From positions 50,289,325 to 50,353,324 of the forward strand of contig CM055106.1 in assembly GCA_029204225.1 (NCBI GenBank): a stretch of 64,000 nucleotides of DNA, read 5' to 3'. Source of the DNA: Diphasiastrum complanatum (lineage: Eukaryota > Streptophyta > Lycopodiopsida > Lycopodiales > Lycopodiaceae). This document shows, piece by piece, positions 58,260 through 61,099 of this stretch (its first letter is position 1; each line of letters starts with the position of its first letter). The translations under genes were made by a program, and so were the position numbers. The notes below the pieces were generated by a model. The model had not been told where the DNA came from. It saw only the letters and a list, made by a program, of their open reading frames with translations, and made no database searches.

Positions 58260-60986
58260 GACACATAGACAAACACATTGATGCATTGCTTAGAGTAACA
58301 AGAGAGACGCTTGGAGATAGATGTGATGAAGAACAAGGTGAGGGTCTTCAGCATGTTCTTGGTACAGGTCTCCACCACTTTTTGTGAATGGATTGTTTGA
58401 ATTTTGTTAAAGCTGGTTACAAAATGTAGGACTACAAAAATAGAAGGTATCCCAATAGATCGGTTTGGAGAAAATAAGTGAAGAATTATATATACCTCAA
58501 ATGTAAAACCACGATCAATCCGAAGGGTTGATAATATAGTTGGAGCTCCAGATGTGGGGTCAACATGCACAGTCTGTCGCAACAGCCAAGTCAATCAGGA
58601 AAAAACTATAAAGCACTACTGCCCATAAAACATAGAATCAGTATGCACTCAATCAAGCTTTAAGCACAATAATTAGGAGCAGCGAAAGAGCTTATCCCTA
58701 AGATAACTGCTAGACAAAGTAAAGGCGTCCAAAAATAGCTGTGAAGGAGTTTTCTCGAGCTAGAAATATACACACCTTAGGAAGCCCTTGAAGCTCAATA
58801 AGGCTGGCCTTTATATCTACTATCCCCGAGTCAAATTGGCCCTCCTTGCGAGCATCATTTACAAGTTCATCAAAAATGTTGACAAAATATTCGAACATCC
58901 TGTTGAATCAGACGTTTGTCAAAAGGATGTTCCTCTAAGTTGGAAGAATGAAAAGAATTTGAACAGTACAGATTTTTGCTCACCAATTTTGTTGATCAGG
59001 GGGTACGCCAAGAAGACGATTGAGGAATCGACCAACATCATGCATGTCTACTTCTGCAATTCTCCCTGTTGGTTTGCTAGGATACTTCTCCTCACCCTCA
59101 GTTTCTGGAGCTGTAAGATTTAAGTATTGATCAAAATAAACCAATTCATCCCACTTTTGACCAAATGTGTAGCTTGCAATAACTAAGTCAATCTGAGATT
59201 CCCATAATATGATAGCTACGTCCTAAGTCTGAAAGCACTACTAGGAAAAATAAAAAGTTTATTTGATATCATTAACTTCTTCAAAAAATGCAAGAAAAAT
59301 ATTTTCTTTTGCAATTGGAGGGCGAGGAGAAAGCTCTGCTCTACATTAGGAGAGTGGGACACTCAATCCATGATTTATAGGTTCGTGTATCTGAGATCTG
59401 GTTTAGATGGTGTACACCATAATAGTCATCATACGTGAATCAAAGTAGAAGGTGATTGATCAGAACGAGAAAGAACAGAACCTACCAGGGAGGGCATCTC
59501 TTATAATGCCAACAGAAAGTAACACAGCTCTTGCTTCAACGAGGAGCTTCCGAATTTTATCTTTATCACCCGCACTACAACCTGGTGGCAAGACTGGTAT
59601 ATCAATCTGTAGAATTCACATGAAAATACGTGTCAAATATGCTGGTCCAATCTTAAGCAGTCTGCATAAAACATTCCATCCAAATTAATCTTTTGTAGCA
59701 GCAGCGAGATGTCAATCAGATATGCTACATTGTACAGGACTATACTTCCCAGCTTTCGATCATTTTCAATCAAATGACCCTGACGCTATCCTAAAATAAA
59801 GTATAACTTAAAACCATTGTTACTAGACAGGACCTGCTCCATGACTGATTTGTACATCATTGCAAGTGCTTTTTTCCCATAAATGCTGTCATAGTTATAG
59901 GCACTTAGTGATGGACCAGCTCTGTTAGCAAACAAAAACCCAATGAGAAATGAAAATCAATCATCACATATATGAATGCTTCTTGGAAGGCCATAAACAA
60001 TGATATTGTATACTCTTAACTTCATGATTTCGCTTCTATACCCATTCAGCAATGATTAGGCTAACAGTTTCTAGCAACAATGAGTACCAGATTATAGGTT
60101 GTAGTCATAACTTCAAGAGCTTATAAAATGCATTTTACTACGATCCTTTAATAAGGCTCAATATGACAAAGTTACAGACCTGCGATCACCCTGAGTCAAA
60201 GCACCAAGAGTTTCAAGTCGCTTTGCAACTATAGAAGCAAACCGTCGTTCTCCACCCAAATTTGTAAATAGGAGTCTGCTAGGAATTCAATTTAACACAA
60301 TCTTCCATAAATGTAAATATCAAACAATCATCCTTATTTCTTACGGCCTCAAACTTTTCAATGTAAGAGTCTAACAACTGCAAAGTTCTGAGTGAATTTG
60401 TACCGATACTGAGGAGCGGATGCTTGGTTGGAGCGGTGAGTTCTACCAAACTGTTGGATAGCCCGGTCTGCACTCCAAGGAAGTTCTAAGGTAATATGCA
60501 CTCGCCTTCTCTGTATTGTTCCTTGACACAATCAAAATTCTGTGAATAAACCAAAACTCTAGGTGTATATCTTAGTAGATATCAATGAGTCTTTTTTTTC
60601 CATATGTTATCTTATAAAAACACAACAACGAGAGTAGTTGGATAATGCCTGGTTGATAGCACGCCTGTCCGCTTGGAGCGATACTCCAGCAGAAGCGGCC
60701 TCAGAAATCACAGCAACAAGTTTCTTTTCATCCATAAATTGCTGCTTCTCATGCATATTTATCATCTCAAGAGTGACATCCTTTCTGCATACTCCAAATT
60801 TGTCAACATAAGAATTCAAAAACATTTACTGATGGTTCTAATGATGATGCCATGCTTTCCAGATTCATGAAAAGCAGCAAGAACTCACGTATTGCGAGCC
60901 TGATAAATGACACCTTTTCCATTGGCAGCACGAATTAGCATTCCACGTCTACCAGTCATCTCGGCAACACAATCAGGACCTCCTAG
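22420..60986 (-). CDS. FGT1: Strawberry-notch / FORGETTER1 homologue, C-terminal half, 15 exons over 38.6 kb (5' exons outside window)
   Basis: Fifteen exons, listed separately, join in frame to 1530 nt: 509 residues plus TGA. The protein matches the C-terminal part of plant SBNO/FGT1 (about 1250-1300 residues in Arabidopsis): helicase-C motifs [13 protein letters not shown] (motif V region) and [13 protein letters not shown] (motif VI), then the SBNO-specific region ([39 protein letters not shown]) and the plant tail ([32 protein letters not shown]). In Arabidopsis FGT1 is nuclear, binds chromatin remodellers and keeps heat-memory genes open; that role is family knowledge. The exons keep frame across every junction despite introns of up to 19.8 kb, so I take the gene to be functional. 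The intron before the first exon here runs off the right edge (over 3.0 kb). Confidence 0.93.
22596..22707 (-). CDS. FGT1: FGT1 exon 'n'
   Basis: 112 nt, after GATTGCAG, ending GCAG|GTTTCT (phase 1). It encodes [20 protein letters not shown], then [17 protein letters not shown]. The longer 121-codon open frame around it (22519-22884) runs into both introns and is not the gene. Confidence 0.93.
22885..23639. other. FGT1 intron (n-side), no element recognised
   Basis: Part of the 3.1 kb intron 22708-25786. A phrase GTTGGCTCTA-TTT-TACGTGG TTGAG occurs at ~23128 and ~23208, an 80-base direct repeat. No coding signal. Confidence 0.3.
23640..25080 (-). pseudogene. Ty1/copia reverse transcriptase and RNase H in an FGT1 intron
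   Basis: From right to left: [17 protein letters not shown]-like, [20 protein letters not shown] (at ~24620), [20 protein letters not shown], then [17 protein letters not shown] with an intact -VDD- catalytic pair. Later frames carry [13 protein letters not shown] and the RNase H end ([20 protein letters not shown], then VVDFF). Several frameshifts and stops. It is on the same strand as the host gene. Confidence 0.82.
25787..25915 (-). CDS. FGT1: FGT1 exon 'm'
   Basis: 129 nt, after GTGTCTGCAG, ending GCAA|GTATGA (phase 0). It encodes [20 protein letters not shown], then [20 protein letters not shown] and AKQ. This is the best conserved block of the plant SBNO tail, with Cys and His positions that could bind a metal. 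Confidence 0.95.
25916..28340. other. FGT1 intron 'l-m', right of exon m, no gene recognised
   Basis: Part of the 5.1 kb intron 25916-31062. A 61-codon minus-strand frame at 26932-27117 ([20 protein letters not shown], then [12 protein letters not shown]) has protein-like composition but no family I know. Poly(T) at 26705-26714; a two-unit CCCTAA phrase at 27222. Confidence 0.3.
28341..29000 (+). repeat. Segmental duplication, copy 1
   Basis: About 660 bases sharing a colinear series of blocks with 29031-29781: GCTTGCAAAA-AATTGCTT, GGTCAAGTAAGCTGT, TTGCAACCATAAGCAGCTT, AGATGTGTTATG, CATCTGATGCCATTTCAAGT and TTTGCTTTGTTGACTTTTC, ending AAAACCCTAATAGTATGTC. The copies differ by several insertions. 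Confidence 0.85.
29031..29781 (+). repeat. Segmental duplication, copy 2
   Basis: Direct repeat of 28341-29000 inside the same FGT1 intron. Just beyond its end (29759-29971, minus strand) is a 70-codon frame ([20 protein letters not shown]) that copy 1 lacks; it is not a recognised protein. Confidence 0.85.
29972..31062. other. FGT1 intron 'l-m', left of exon l, no gene recognised
   Basis: A 119-codon minus-strand frame at 30135-30494 has no recognisable motif and ordinary AT-rich composition. Nothing else seen. Confidence 0.3.
31063..31165 (-). CDS. FGT1: FGT1 exon 'l'
   Basis: 103 nt, after ACTATTGTAG, ending GATCAG|GTGATC (phase 0). It encodes [20 protein letters not shown], then [14 protein letters not shown]. 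Confidence 0.92.
31309..31368 (-). CDS. FGT1: FGT1 exon 'k'
   Basis: 60 nt, after CTATTTTCAG, ending CTAAG|GTTCTT (phase 2). It encodes [19 protein letters not shown]. Plant homologues have a similar -y-i-RP--Ge--RE block. Confidence 0.88.
31619..31800 (-). mobile_element. LINE 3' end with (CT)n tail
   Basis: On the minus strand: GTCTTATATGCCTTTTGGCA, TGAAAAAGACATTAATAAGC, then TTTC and CT repeats (31619-31666). It has the hairpin ATGCC-TTTT-GGCAT and the TTAATAA(A)G box shared by the other LINE ends in this window. It lies in the 7.2 kb FGT1 intron, sense to the gene. Confidence 0.8.
31990..32255 (+). pseudogene. LINE ORF2 reverse transcriptase fragment
   Basis: One frame reads [20 protein letters not shown] (RT motif A, with Asp and F), then [15 protein letters not shown] and [18 protein letters not shown] (motif B, GCSLSP). 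It ends abruptly at 32255 and meets a LINE fragment of opposite orientation. Confidence 0.85.
32270..32413 (-). pseudogene. LINE ORF2 fragment, post-RT, following a CTT/CT tail
   Basis: Minus-strand frame: [20 protein letters not shown], then YSYLHILLL. It matches the piece at 37300-37400 (+) ([28 protein letters not shown]). It starts immediately after the (CTT)n tail of the ORF1 element to its right, in the same orientation. Confidence 0.8.
32414..34074 (-). mobile_element. ORF1-only LINE (non-autonomous), minus-strand copy
   Basis: Read leftward: 5' UTR with tandem subrepeats (34074-33756), ORF1 start, an inserted ~330 base foreign segment, the rest of ORF1 (to 32611), a 3' UTR of about 160 bases with the GCC-TTTT-GGC hairpin and TTAATAAAA box, and a (CTT)n CT tail at 32414-32430. 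There is no ORF2 between ORF1 and the 3' end. To the right, 34075-34150 is the (CT)n tail of the next LINE, so this element begins right at a CT tract. Confidence 0.85.
32611..33755 (-). pseudogene. LINE ORF1 (coiled coil + RRM-like), interrupted by a gypsy-like insert
   Basis: Starts [19 protein letters not shown] at 33755. After [15 protein letters not shown] it runs into foreign sequence (33640-33290) that ends in a gypsy-like phrase [12 protein letters not shown], then resumes [21 protein letters not shown] coiled coil follows ([20 protein letters not shown]), then the RRM-like and C-terminal domains ([58 protein letters not shown]). This is the architecture of L1-type ORF1 RNA-binding proteins (Transposase_22-like). 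The part from 33300 to 32611 is an uninterrupted 229-codon frame. Nearly identical to the intact copy at 55861. Confidence 0.85.
34003..34075 (-). repeat. 5' UTR tandem subrepeats of the ORF1-only LINE
   Basis: A unit of about 29 bases (CTCCAGCGATGGCAG, then GCGCTCCCC) occurs about two and a half times, just inside the CT tract. Further in (33780-33890) a phrase like GATCTGAGCAG recurs at least five times. Subrepeats at L1 5' ends often act as promoters; here that is inference. Confidence 0.65.
34075..34398 (-). mobile_element. LINE 3' end with (CT)n tail
   Basis: Minus-strand 3' UTR (34398-34157) with GTCTTATATGCCTTCTTGGC (hairpin ATGCC-TTCTT-GGCAT) and ATTAATAAAGCGTG, then CT repeats 34075-34150. 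Its right (5') side is replaced by gypsy sequence at about 34399. Confidence 0.8.
34399..36386 (+). mobile_element. Ty3/gypsy chromovirus-like element, 3' half: RNase H, integrase, chromodomain (decayed)
   Basis: RNase H (34413-34779): [38 protein letters not shown] (catalytic Asp), [20 protein letters not shown], then a stop. Then [15 protein letters not shown] and a broken integrase zinc domain near 35130-35270 (AGHPGI-like, [15 protein letters not shown]). The integrase core (35307-35783) is open: [15 protein letters not shown] (Asp), [17 protein letters not shown] (Asp), and [16 protein letters not shown] (Glu). After frameshifts, RRSFQG-type and [17 protein letters not shown] follow. At 36249-36386 is a chromodomain-like end, [14 protein letters not shown], with the conserved Trp as TAG, then [15 protein letters not shown]. 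Gag, protease and RT are missing to the left, where LINE sequence abuts. Confidence 0.88.
36400..37016 (+). repeat. Gypsy polypurine tract and 3' LTR
   Basis: The purine tract GGGAGAGGGAA ends at 36411 and TGTTATGTACC starts the LTR at 36412. A TATATAGTGG near 36548 is a good TATA box. The right border is uncertain, probably near 37000 before a 47-base tandem duplication. Confidence 0.65.
37018..37112 (+). repeat. 47-base exact tandem duplication
   Basis: The unit from TTAGTACTTAAATCTATATG to CTTTTGTTCCATAC occurs twice back to back, without a visible difference. Confidence 0.9.
37113..37258 (+). mobile_element. LINE 3' end with (CT)n tail
   Basis: CATGTACCTTTTTGTCTTAT, ATGCC-TTTT-GGCAT hairpin, GGAAAAGATCTGAATAACG, then (CT)34 at 37191-37258. 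The TTAATAAAG box is mutated to TGAATAACG. Confidence 0.85.
37259..37940 (+). pseudogene. LINE ORF2 fragment, post-RT, starting at the CT tract
   Basis: Two bases after the CT run the frame reads [50 protein letters not shown]. It continues in other frames with [24 protein letters not shown] and a [19 protein letters not shown]-like block. It is colinear with the ORF2 parts at 50340 and 56926 and in the same orientation as the CT tail before it. Confidence 0.85.
37941..38561. other. Unassigned intron sequence with a GA tract
   Basis: A (GA)n run with two CAGAGA interruptions at about 38210-38269. No coding motif. It lies in the 7.2 kb FGT1 intron. Confidence 0.4.
38562..38612. repeat. (GA)n / (CT)n microsatellite touching an FGT1 splice donor
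   Basis: About 25 GA repeats; on the minus strand the intron starts GT and then CTCTCT. The preceding exon ends ...GAG-AG. No LINE 3' UTR hairpin was seen next to it, so its origin from the LINE family is not shown. Confidence 0.9.
38613..38731 (-). CDS. FGT1: FGT1 exon 'j', isolated between 19.8 kb and 7.2 kb introns
   Basis: 119 nt, after ACAATGCAG, ending GAG-AG|GTCTCT (phase 2). It encodes [20 protein letters not shown], then [19 protein letters not shown]. Family proteins have a short variable linker and then [16 protein letters not shown] here. Its donor is followed directly by a CT microsatellite: the GT is the first base pair of the repeat tract. Confidence 0.92.
38732..41054. other. 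Intron sequence with unrecognised decayed coding stretches
   Basis: Plus-strand frames at 39350-40210 (for example [56 protein letters not shown]) and 40460-40965 look protein-like and are interrupted by stops. I cannot assign them. They end shortly before the acidic frame at 41055. Confidence 0.3.
41055..41315 (+). CDS. Unrecognised acidic open frame (86 codons)
   Basis: [20 protein letters not shown], then a Ser-rich stretch, about 35 residues of mostly Glu and Asp with Gly, and a short basic end ([13 protein letters not shown]). Likely the 3' end of the decayed gene or element to its left. Acidic tails like this occur in many unrelated proteins. No function assigned. Confidence 0.25.
   Translation: MCTMQDLPLELLYHIGPRGKIRAMHVVGDSDTSESPSNSDEESTAEGEDEDEDDGEDEGEPHDGEDDLEAMLVPPRRQNMRQEVRG
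41316..41659. other. No gene seen
   Basis: T-rich sequence, probably 3' flank of the preceding decayed frame. Confidence 0.3.
41660..43504 (+). mobile_element. LINE: degenerate ORF2 (pre-RT to C-terminal region) plus 3' end and (CT)n tail
   Basis: Order of blocks in shifting frames: [35 protein letters not shown] (the pre-RT helix), [20 protein letters not shown] (RT-1), [33 protein letters not shown] (motif A, worn), [18 protein letters not shown], then [11 protein letters not shown] (from [11 protein letters not shown]) and [11 protein letters not shown] (motif C, where FADD is expected). Post-RT follows: [20 protein letters not shown] and [18 protein letters not shown]. The 3' end at 43372-43422 has TATGCC-TTTT-GGCATTA and GACATTAATAAAT, then (CT)n 43423-43504, the longest tract here (82 bases). 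Confidence 0.85.
43505..44115 (+). mobile_element. LINE ORF1 fragment of a second subfamily, plus partial 3' UTR
   Basis: Starts right after the CT tract. Frames read [20 protein letters not shown] and AKKFLEESF, then [18 protein letters not shown], and (third frame) [20 protein letters not shown], then [20 protein letters not shown] and a stop at 43958. This is the RRM-like and C-terminal part of ORF1, clearly diverged from the 55861 copy. The 3' UTR follows directly (GAGAGTTAGAGCACTGAAGA) as far as GGCATTGCTCCGT (44087). It then jumps into post-RT ORF2 sequence (AAGTGTCACCTGTTTGATAC) and is cut at 44115 by an LTR-like repeat. Confidence 0.75.
44116..44215. repeat. 100-base direct repeat, left copy (LTR end of a minus-strand element)
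   Basis: Begins TGTAATAGATCCTAACACCA and ends CCCAGTGTGAG; differs from 48976-49075 at three positions. Read on the minus strand it ends ...GGATCTATTACA, a proper LTR end. It is followed at once by a copia LTR. Confidence 0.9.
44216..44611 (+). repeat. Copia 5' LTR (396 bases)
   Basis: Starts TGTTGAAGAGTAATGCC and ends AAATTTTCA, with the PBS directly after. GTGAG (44211-44215) before it is the expected left target-site duplication; the right one is lost because the element is truncated. Confidence 0.75.
44612..44623 (+). other. Copia primer-binding site (tRNA-iMet type)
   Basis: TGGTATCAGAGC immediately after the LTR. Confidence 0.92.
45080..46412 (+). pseudogene. Ty1/copia gag and protease, one frameshift, truncated
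   Basis: Gag starts [20 protein letters not shown], then [32 protein letters not shown] frameshift near 45445 moves to [17 protein letters not shown] and [14 protein letters not shown], a Lys-rich linker and an intact zinc knuckle [14 protein letters not shown] (CX2CX4HX4C) near 45838. After one stop (45919-45921) comes the protease [20 protein letters not shown] with the catalytic Asp (DSG), then [16 protein letters not shown]. The reading ends at about 46412 where an LTR of another element begins; integrase, RT and RNase H are gone. Among the less decayed elements here. Confidence 0.88.
46413..46846 (-). repeat. LTR of a minus-strand copia-type element (3' LTR, part)
   Basis: On the minus strand it starts TGTTAGAAGTAATAAATGAT right after the purine tract AAGGAGGG. 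It contains the TATA box CCTATTTATATG near 46560 and a pyrimidine-rich leader. Its far end is missing here: the plus-strand copia sits between it and the 100-base LTR end at 44116-44215. Confidence 0.65.
46847..48974 (-). mobile_element. Interior of a non-autonomous copia-type LTR element with only a gag-like ORF (TR-GAG-like candidate)
   Basis: Bounded by a tRNA-iMet PBS on the minus strand (TGGTATCAGAGCC, 48962-48974) and a purine tract next to the LTR start at 46846. The ~2.1 kb interior holds one 387-codon frame (48197-47034) and no protease, integrase, RT or RNase H motif. That is the layout of TR-GAG or LARD-like elements, which need proteins from elsewhere. Confidence 0.6.
47034..48197 (-). 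CDS. Gag-like protein of the non-autonomous LTR element (387 codons)
   Basis: Begins [20 protein letters not shown], then [14 protein letters not shown], which resembles the copia gag start (LdG-NY--W---m---l). [19 protein letters not shown] matches the second gag block (s--aWe-L---y). After about residue 75 the sequence is unlike gag: Ser-rich and then hydrophobic ([39 protein letters not shown]) without a zinc knuckle. It ends DWG-stop at 47034. Whether it is translated is unknown, but 387 codons without a stop in AT-rich DNA is notable. Confidence 0.5.
   Translation of the reverse strand: MARDLGAIRTCSGEDMLDGTNYSSWSCKLRFCIDVIIQILSVTRSILYHLRFCKTSKSAWETLLKMYRIKDSSSCFFLSTSSSLKVEEQSHAKFDHCLFTSTSLHQNVGMVKHSSSLEPFVANDGCISEELYEQASQDNVLEKAEIKHSLKPFCTNGGGEKIMSISTLVQSGVLLDFLGVQSGKLLVFFLKMVDTRFSHGLLIIFSLCYIVSILLCIGNGLQKVFGQQGPHLEHFGQQSVGDFVAVGQPTTASCWLSESLRDSKASFYLGGNTHASPKSVPYSDFHVLMLNSYDDGVVLPSVGEQIIDSKIREDVMVKEYHTLLYVSCGKKTYGIMWEPLMDCKSIFRLVAGFLVTYFGWSMLVFTLRLDATALRILHLFYIGHDWG
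48976..49075. repeat. 100-base direct repeat, right copy (LTR end of the minus-strand element)
   Basis: 97 of 100 bases identical to 44116-44215. It is adjacent to the minus-strand PBS, so it is the 3' end of the 5' LTR. Homology stops at GTGTGAG, exactly where the left copy meets the copia LTR. Confidence 0.9.
49076..49340. other. GC-richer unassigned segment
   Basis: Richer in G and C than its surroundings, with phrases such as GGGGCCCAACTGGGGGCCC. It may be the rest of the 5' LTR or another insertion; it has no counterpart at the left copy. Confidence 0.35.
49341..49640 (+). pseudogene. LINE ORF2 post-RT fragment
   Basis: Blocks [20 protein letters not shown]-like, then [37 protein letters not shown]. 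It is colinear with 42760 and 57110, and is probably the continuation of the LINE interrupted at 44115 by the LTR elements. Confidence 0.75.
49870..50336 (+). mobile_element. Deletion derivative of the ORF1-only LINE, with (CT)n tail
   Basis: Starts [15 protein letters not shown] (49879), the ORF1 start, and passes within about 40 codons to the ORF1 end ([16 protein letters not shown]-like, compare [16 protein letters not shown]). Then the full 3' UTR, hairpin ATGCC-TTTG-GGCAT, GACGTTAATAAAG, and a (CTTT)(CT)n tail 50261-50336. The coiled coil and RRM are deleted. This makes a 0.4 kb unit of 5' and 3' ends only. Confidence 0.8.
50337..51105 (+). pseudogene. LINE ORF2 reverse transcriptase, 5'-truncated, starting at the CT tract
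   Basis: The best RT copy in the window. From the CT tract: [40 protein letters not shown] (RT-1). A second frame begins at 50606: [20 protein letters not shown] (motif A), [34 protein letters not shown] (motif B). After a frameshift near 50950, [20 protein letters not shown] (motif C, intact FADD) and [20 protein letters not shown]. It stops matching near 51105. No endonuclease domain is present. Confidence 0.9.
51229..52725 (+). repeat. Possible gypsy 5' LTR and leader, with CT and poly(G) tracts
   Basis: TGTCATGCCCATGACTGG at 51229 is a plausible gypsy LTR start upstream of the gag at 52726. I could not fix the LTR end or a PBS. Within it are (CT)n 52221-52277 and a run of 25 G at 52382-52406. 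No protein motif. Confidence 0.35.
52726..54880 (+). mobile_element. Ty3/gypsy element: gag, protease and joined pieces of RT, RNase H end and integrase zinc domain (internally deleted)
   Basis: Gag: [50 protein letters not shown]. One TGA (53395-53397) interrupts a frame that otherwise runs 52726-54447. Zinc knuckle [14 protein letters not shown] has Tyr for the second Cys. Protease: [17 protein letters not shown] (DSG), [11 protein letters not shown] keeps only its end ([30 protein letters not shown]); the YxDD core is deleted between about 54220 and 54240. RNase H is reduced to [18 protein letters not shown], then the integrase HHCC domain ([28 protein letters not shown]), cut off at ~54880 by copia sequence. 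Closely related to the element at 34399 (same ALSRIGEVN phrase). Confidence 0.88.
54881..55353 (+). pseudogene. Ty1/copia RNase H, joined directly to gypsy integrase
   Basis: The DNA reads [51 protein letters not shown] in one frame. It shifts near 55035 to [35 protein letters not shown] (catalytic Asp), [20 protein letters not shown] and [10 protein letters not shown]. Ends with the purine tract AAGGGGGAG at 55353. Upstream copia pol is missing; the sequence switches from gypsy to copia within a few bases of 54880. Confidence 0.85.
55354..55755 (+). repeat. Copia 3' LTR (402 bases)
   Basis: Begins TGTTAGAATTAATGG and ends GATTCTAACA: matching inverted ends TGTTAGAAT / ATTCTAACA-like. It contains a 22-base tandem phrase (CTATTTTTAGTATAGGTAC twice) at 55407-55450. 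Confidence 0.8.
55756..56925 (+). mobile_element. ORF1-only LINE (non-autonomous), intact copy
   Basis: About 105 bases of 5' UTR with GATCTGAGCAGG repeats, ORF1 55861-56652, a 3' UTR of about 200 bases (GTTAGAGCACTGAAGAGATA, TTCTCTTCTTAGTTAGTTTG), the hairpin ACGCC-TTTT-GGCAT, GACGTTAATAAAGC, then (CTT)n(CT)n at 56850-56925. No ORF2. The 5' edge coincides with the end of the copia LTR. Confidence 0.88.
55861..56652 (+). CDS. LINE ORF1 protein, intact (263 aa; coiled coil + RRM-like + C-terminal domain)
   Basis: Begins [20 protein letters not shown] after a short leader and ends [13 protein letters not shown]-stop. Residues ~1-40 are Pro/Thr/Ala-rich. About 45-105 is a heptad-like coiled coil ([38 protein letters not shown]). 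About 140-205 is RRM-like ([40 protein letters not shown]). About 210-255 is the CTD ([33 protein letters not shown]). This is the trimeric nucleic-acid chaperone layout of L1 ORF1p (Transposase_22-like). The frame is fully open, and the minus-strand copy at 33300-32611 is nearly identical, so it was probably mobile recently. Confidence 0.88.
   Translation: MDSEWVTTSRKGKKTSSEVPALPTPTIAPATAALTPPTATSMDFDVWSIISRMEIQLQKHSYSIIALQEKVKMLEDENANLKEQLTAKNSQIDPSHVKALEDKIQTSTKTWVDLLKNSEGKNTMVVSQAMQEQSKREYKTESVRVRGFSLETDPLLAVKEPLASLSYEEQEDVVEAAWRCKFDSSVIFIRFKYTDYRDEVLEHHGHLKGSNIFVHEDLTALQWKERKQLIEEANSKGKKVIFRDGRHFFVTPSRTDHSPPPLA
56926..58254 (+). mobile_element. LINE ORF2 C-terminal part with 3' UTR and (CT)n tail, starting at a CT tract
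   Basis: From the CT tract: [92 protein letters not shown]. After a frameshift near 57350: [40 protein letters not shown] and the zinc motif [19 protein letters not shown] (C-X2-C-X8-9-H-X4-C type found at many LINE C-termini). A basic/acidic tail follows, then a diverged 3' end (TACCTTAGGGTATTCCATGG, ACATTAATAAAG), then (CT)n to 58254. The element lies 241 bases from FGT1 exon i, antisense to the gene. Confidence 0.88.
58496..58573 (-). CDS. FGT1: FGT1 exon 'i' (last exon before the 19.8 kb intron)
   Basis: 78 nt, after GCGACAG, ending GAG|GTATAT (phase 0). It encodes [18 protein letters not shown], then [13 protein letters not shown] (CT)n tail lies 241 bases into the following intron. Confidence 0.94.
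58776..58899 (-). CDS. FGT1: FGT1 exon 'h'
   Basis: 124 nt, after TCAACAG, ending AAG|GTGTGT (phase 0). It encodes [20 protein letters not shown], then [20 protein letters not shown]. The intron before it is only 84 bases. Confidence 0.94.
58984..59110 (-). CDS. FGT1: FGT1 exon 'g'
   Basis: 127 nt, after ATCTTACAG, ending TTG|GTGAGC (phase 2). It encodes [20 protein letters not shown], then [20 protein letters not shown]. Confidence 0.94.
59486..59606 (-). CDS. FGT1: FGT1 exon 'f'
   Basis: 121 nt, after TTCTACAG, ending CCTG|GTAGGT (phase 1). It encodes [20 protein letters not shown], then [20 protein letters not shown]. Confidence 0.93.
59834..59921 (-). CDS. FGT1: FGT1 exon 'e'
   Basis: 88 nt, after GCTAACAG, ending CAG|GTCCTG (phase 0). 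It encodes [20 protein letters not shown], then MMYKSVMEQ. Confidence 0.94.
60180..60275 (-). CDS. FGT1: FGT1 exon 'd'
   Basis: 96 nt, after CCTAGCAG, ending AG|GTCTGT (phase 2). It encodes [20 protein letters not shown], then [11 protein letters not shown], a signature block of SBNO proteins. Confidence 0.95.
60404..60510 (-). CDS. FGT1: FGT1 exon 'c'
   Basis: 107 nt, after AATACAG, ending CG|GTACAA (phase 2). It encodes [20 protein letters not shown], then [15 protein letters not shown]: superfamily-2 helicase motif VI (Q--GR-HR). Confidence 0.95.
60649..60784 (-). CDS. FGT1: FGT1 exon 'b'
   Basis: 136 nt between GTATGCAG and CAG|GC. It encodes [20 protein letters not shown], then [20 protein letters not shown] and RAINQ, including the helicase motif V-like loop. 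The 3' end must be at a GC dinucleotide to join the conserved next exon (RRRVH) in frame, so the intron is GC-AG. Confidence 0.92.
60889..60986 (-). CDS. FGT1: FGT1 exon 'a' (first exon in window)
   Basis: 98 nt, begins in phase 0 after ATGCAG and ends AC|GTGAG (phase 2). It encodes [17 protein letters not shown], then [15 protein letters not shown]. These are core SBNO residues. The preceding exon, which should end near NPLDD--DQ, was not found before 64000. Confidence 0.93.
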
Positions 60987-61099
60987 CTGCATAACATAAA
61001 CAGATAGAAGTTTGACTATTTTATGACATGTACAACTAAACGTGAGGACTTTAATTACTTCATAGATTAGAAAACAAGATCACAGATATCCGATGGTAA

